The translations under genes and the position numbers were made by a program. DNA of 6,314 nucleotides, taken from the NCBI GenBank assembly GCA_020351895.1, contig CP070672.1, positions 2,020,910 through 2,027,223 of the forward strand, read 5' to 3'. Numbering within the stretch: the first letter of the stretch is position 1; every line of letters starts with the position of its first letter. Under the pieces are notes generated by a model, which had not been told where the DNA came from, did no database searches, and was given only the letters and a program-made list of their open reading frames with translations. Shown in pieces: positions 4,327-6,314 of the stretch. Source of the stretch: Thermoplasmata archaeon (GTDB lineage Archaea; Thermoplasmatota; Thermoplasmata; GCA-020350865).

Positions 4327-6093
4327 ATGTATAATAAGAGGATAGCCGTAACCTGGTTAAGTTTGGCGATGCTTTTGAGCCTAATTGTTATTATTGTAGA
4401 GATTGCACCAACTGTTGAGGCTCCAACTACATGGTATGTAGATGATAGTAATCCTGGTCCTGGAGACGGATCACTGGGTAATCCATTCAAGATGATACAG
4501 GCTGGTGTGGATAATGCAACGCCTGGGGATACTGTTTATGTATTCAATGGGACTTATAATGAGGATGTTGAGATCAACATAACTATCAATTTAACGGGAG
4601 AAAGTAGAGATAACGTAATCATAAACGGAAGTGATTCAAACGCTGCAATCTATGTAAACAATGCAGATTATGTAAATATCACTGGGATTACAGCAGAAGA
4701 TAGTGGAACTGGGATATCGCTCTATTGTTCCAATAATAGCTTAATAAAAAATAATAAAGCTATAAAAAACAAATATGGTATTATCATAAATAGTTGTAAT
4801 AACTCTATTGTTAAAGAGAATATAGCATCAAATAATAGTGATTATCATGGGATACATATTCATTATACAACAAACTCAACAATCGATAATAATTTCTGCT
4901 TCAATAATGATGTTGGTATTTGGATTCAGGATGACTCCTACTTTAATGAATTGATTAATAACAATTGCTCCTATAACGATATCGGAATAAATCTTGGTTT
5001 TTTAAGTCACCATAATAATATCACCAACAACAATATCGATTTCAATACATGGTATGGTATCTGGGATGTTTCAAATGGAGGTAATCTCTATATTAATAAT
5101 ACCATCCAAAATAGTTGGGTAGGATTCTATTTAGTTACCTTTACAAAGGATGTTCAAATAATAAACTCCTCCATAAACAACTCTTCTAACTTTGATATCA
5201 GCCTTAGTGGATCAGACACATATTTAACTTCAATTAATACGACATTTAATAAAAACAAAGTTGAGTTAGATCAAATTACAAATAAATTAGAAGTTAGATG
5301 GTATACTCATATAATGGTTATAGACTTTTTAGGCAACCCAGTACAAAATGCAAATATAAAAATCGAAGACAACATAAATGGTTCATATAGTGAATCTTAT
5401 ATAACTGATATGAATGGCTATGTTAAATGGAGCTTAATGACGGAATATATTGAACAAAAATCTGGAAAGACTTATATTACTCCACACAAAATAGTAGCTT
5501 GGAACGATACCTTAGTAGGTTATTCTCAACCAATAATGAATATGAGCAAAACCGTTACAATCGTTCTTGGAAATGGCACATTAATAGACTTAGAACCCGG
5601 TTGGAACTTAGTATCCCTACCCAGAATCCATTCAGATACCTATCTACCTACCATCCTACAATCCATCGAAGGCCGATATGATGCAGTTCAGTGGTATAAT
5701 ATAACTGATAACAACGATCCTTGGAAGCACAATCATATCTCAAAGCCATCAAATTTGAATGATTTGAACGAGATTAACCATACAATGGGCTTATGGGTAC
5801 ATATTACCGATCCAGGAGGGACTACATTAGTGGTGTTTGGGGATGTGTTGACCTCCACTCAAAATATTTCATTATATCCAGGATGGAATCTTGCAGGTTA
5901 TCCATCTACCACGGATAAAGTTCGTATCTCGGCATTAAACAATGTCCTCTTCGATACAGAAGTTGATGCGATATGGACATATAATGCCACTACGCAGAAA
6001 TGGAAAGAGATTACTGCGTCAGATAATTTCGAGGTGGGGAGGGGATACTGGATACATTCGAAAGTAACGAAAACCTGGATTGTACCCCTATAA
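4327..6093 (+). CDS. Secreted right-handed parallel beta-helix (NosD-like) surface protein with twin PGWNL modules
   Basis: This 588-residue protein has an N-terminal signal peptide or anchor (about 1-32). It continues with TWYVDDSNPGPGDG...NPFKMIQAGVDNA (35-64), the usual entry into parallel beta-helix proteins of the NosD/DUF1565 type. Residues about 70-310 carry irregular helix coils marked by NN, GI and NNS repeats. An Ig-like or carboxypeptidase-regulatory-like unit (about 320-415) includes GNPVQNANIKI. The C-terminal 170 residues hold two related modules opening with PGWNL (424-428 and 518-522) and closing with GLWVHI (488-493) and GYWIHS (573-578). Many N-X-S/T sequons suggest heavy glycosylation. 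There is no C-terminal membrane helix, so it is probably secreted or held by the N-terminal segment. Such proteins serve as surface-layer-associated proteins, adhesins or polysaccharide-binding proteins; catalytic residues cannot be identified. It could be host-derived cargo rather than a core element gene. Confidence 0.85.
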   Translation: MYNKRIAVTWLSLAMLLSLIVIIVEIAPTVEAPTTWYVDDSNPGPGDGSLGNPFKMIQAGVDNATPGDTVYVFNGTYNEDVEINITINLTGESRDNVIINGSDSNAAIYVNNADYVNITGITAEDSGTGISLYCSNNSLIKNNKAIKNKYGIIINSCNNSIVKENIASNNSDYHGIHIHYTTNSTIDNNFCFNNDVGIWIQDDSYFNELINNNCSYNDIGINLGFLSHHNNITNNNIDFNTWYGIWDVSNGGNLYINNTIQNSWVGFYLVTFTKDVQIINSSINNSSNFDISLSGSDTYLTSINTTFNKNKVELDQITNKLEVRWYTHIMVIDFLGNPVQNANIKIEDNINGSYSESYITDMNGYVKWSLMTEYIEQKSGKTYITPHKIVAWNDTLVGYSQPIMNMSKTVTIVLGNGTLIDLEPGWNLVSLPRIHSDTYLPTILQSIEGRYDAVQWYNITDNNDPWKHNHISKPSNLNDLNEINHTMGLWVHITDPGGTTLVVFGDVLTSTQNISLYPGWNLAGYPSTTDKVRISALNNVLFDTEVDAIWTYNATTQKWKEITASDNFEVGRGYWIHSKVTKTWIVPL

Positions 6094-6098
6094 AAAAA

Positions 6099-6132
6099 GA
6101 AAAGAGGGGACGGGCCAATTTTTGTGCAAAAC
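6099..6132 (+). repeat. Right copy of the degenerate 34-bp direct repeat
   Basis: It matches 4247-4280 at 27 of 34 positions and starts just after the beta-helix gene. Its last ten bases are also the first TGTGCAAAAC unit of the attR-side tandem repeat. A T-run at 6119-6123 inside it could end transcription of the beta-helix gene. Confidence 0.5.
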
Positions 6133-6142
6133 TGTGCAAAAC
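6123..6142 (+). repeat. Perfect tandem 10-bp repeat TGTGCAAAAC beside attR
   Basis: Two identical ten-base units lie head to tail (6123-6132 and 6133-6142), ending 31 bp before the attR core. A 16-bp part recurs exactly, inverted, at 1318-1333 upstream of the integrase. One helical turn per unit suits cooperative protein binding, so these are candidate arm-type sites for the integrase or an excision factor. Confidence 0.6.
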
Positions 6143-6169
6143 CTACTCATTTTTCATTCTATCTGGCTT
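6137..6169 (+). repeat. Sequence resembling the 3' end of the winged-helix gene
   Basis: This stretch aligns in direct orientation with 1347-1380, sharing CAAAAC, then TACTCATTTT, then a final TGGCTT, with a few small gaps between. On the minus strand both contain AAATGAGTAG, which is the stop region of the winged-helix gene. It may be a decayed duplicate of that gene's end or a shared regulatory block. Confidence 0.4.
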
Positions 6170-6173
6170 AACT

Positions 6174-6190
6174 GAATCCCGCCAGGCCCG
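6174..6190 (+). other. attR: displaced tRNA-Lys 3' tail
   Basis: An exact 17-bp copy of the tRNA 3' end (114-130) with no tRNA body before it. It is followed by CTTTTTA, which fits as the original tRNA gene's terminator. It marks the right boundary of the integrated element; chromosomal DNA resumes here. Confidence 0.88.
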
Positions 6191-6191
6191 C

Positions 6192-6196
6192 TTTTT
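6192..6196 (+). terminator. T-run after attR, likely the ancestral tRNA terminator
   Basis: Five T's follow the displaced tRNA tail by one base. Archaeal tRNA transcripts commonly end at such T-runs. After integration the tRNA instead ends near the element's own TTTT at 135-138. Confidence 0.4.
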
Positions 6197-6250
6197 ATCT
6201 ATCTCGACAAGGTAATATATCGTCTTTTTTCCCTATTTCATGAAAAAAAC

Positions 6251-6257
6251 TTTATAG
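6251..6257 (+). promoter_or_regulatory. TATA box of the chromosomal gene right of the element
   Basis: TTTATAG preceded by an A-rich, BRE-like stretch (6243-6249) lies about 35-40 bases before ATG 6291. The GAGGG ribosome-binding site (6281-6285) falls just downstream of the expected transcription start. Confidence 0.5.
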
Positions 6258-6290
6258 TTGAGATGTATTGATTAGATATAGAGGGATATT

Positions 6291-6314
6291 ATGGGTCTCA
6301 TTTCAAATATGGAA
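6291..6314 (+). CDS. Start of a chromosomal gene, cut by the window end
   Basis: Only eight codons (MGLISNME) are present. An ATG follows GAGGG by five bases and a TATA box by about 35, so a gene start is likely. The product cannot be named from so few residues. It lies outside the element, so its full sequence would help to identify the host. Confidence 0.5.

Larger units (their letters stand above)
114..6190. mobile_element. Integrated genetic element of about 6.06 kb in tRNA-Lys(CUU)
   Basis: The element is bounded by a perfect 17-bp direct repeat: the tRNA-Lys 3' end on the left and an orphan copy of that tail on the right. It encodes a tyrosine integrase next to attL, a winged-helix DNA-binding protein, a TIR-domain protein, two membrane-associated small proteins and a secreted beta-helix protein. 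The integrase gene is intact and not split by the att site, unlike SSV-type integration, where the target core lies inside the int gene. No recognisable replication, capsid, packaging or conjugation gene is present, so it may be a satellite, a small integrative plasmid or a reduced genomic island. The excised circle would be 6,060 bp. Confidence 0.88.

Noticed and set aside
4284..4490. Minus-strand 68-codon frame opposite the start of the beta-helix gene
   Set aside because: It is antisense to the signal peptide and first beta-helix coil, with no ribosome-binding site; a shadow frame.
5499..5681. Plus-strand 60-codon frame inside the beta-helix gene
   Set aside because: It is out of frame within a continuous, well-supported coding sequence, and its arginine-rich composition is typical of a shadow frame.
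1..6314. CRISPR array or insertion sequence
   Set aside because: No regularly spaced repeat-spacer units and no transposase; the repeats present are isolated pairs.

Overview
The window reads as archaeal DNA. The first feature is the 3' part of a tRNA-Lys(CUU) gene whose anticodon loop is interrupted by an 80-nt intron with a canonical bulge-helix-bulge junction. Several genes have TATA boxes and Shine-Dalgarno sites at archaeal spacing. The large secreted beta-helix protein with repeated PGWNL modules resembles surface proteins common in Thermoplasmatota-type Euryarchaeota. The lineage assignment is inference; no chromosomal gene long enough to settle it is present.

Nearly the whole window is one integrated mobile element of about 6.06 kb. 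A 17-bp sequence at the 3' end of the tRNA (114-130) is repeated exactly at 6174-6190, where it is followed by a T-run and then by what looks like the next chromosomal gene (start codon at 6291). A tyrosine recombinase lies 19 bp inside the tRNA-proximal end. The tRNA is therefore still functional: the element supplies its last 17 nt, and the displaced original tail marks the far end.

Layout, left to right: tRNA-Lys and attL (1-130); tyrosine integrase (150-1145, minus); a 206-bp leader with two 10-bp-periodic repeat sites and an uncertain 73-codon reading frame; a winged-helix protein with a C-terminal coiled coil (1352-2269, minus); an AT-rich divergent control region (about 2270-2538); a two-helix membrane protein gene interrupted by a one-base frameshift (2539-2743, plus); a TIR-domain protein with its own TATA box (2805-3785, plus); a short membrane-anchored extracellular protein (3802-4185, minus, convergent with the TIR gene); a 588-aa secreted parallel beta-helix protein (4327-6093, plus); attR (6174-6190); and the first codons of a chromosomal gene (6291 onward).

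Functionally the element splits into an integration/control module (integrase plus winged-helix protein, moderate GC) and a more AT-rich cargo module (TIR protein, membrane proteins, surface protein). No replication helicase, polymerase, capsid or conjugation gene is visible, so it looks like a small integrative element or satellite. The likeliest candidate for an undescribed system is the TIR protein, whose C-terminal beta-rich half I do not recognise, possibly working with the two-helix membrane protein encoded just upstream. Tandem TGTGCAAAAC repeats next to attR recur in inverted form in the integrase leader and are good candidates for sites controlling recombination.
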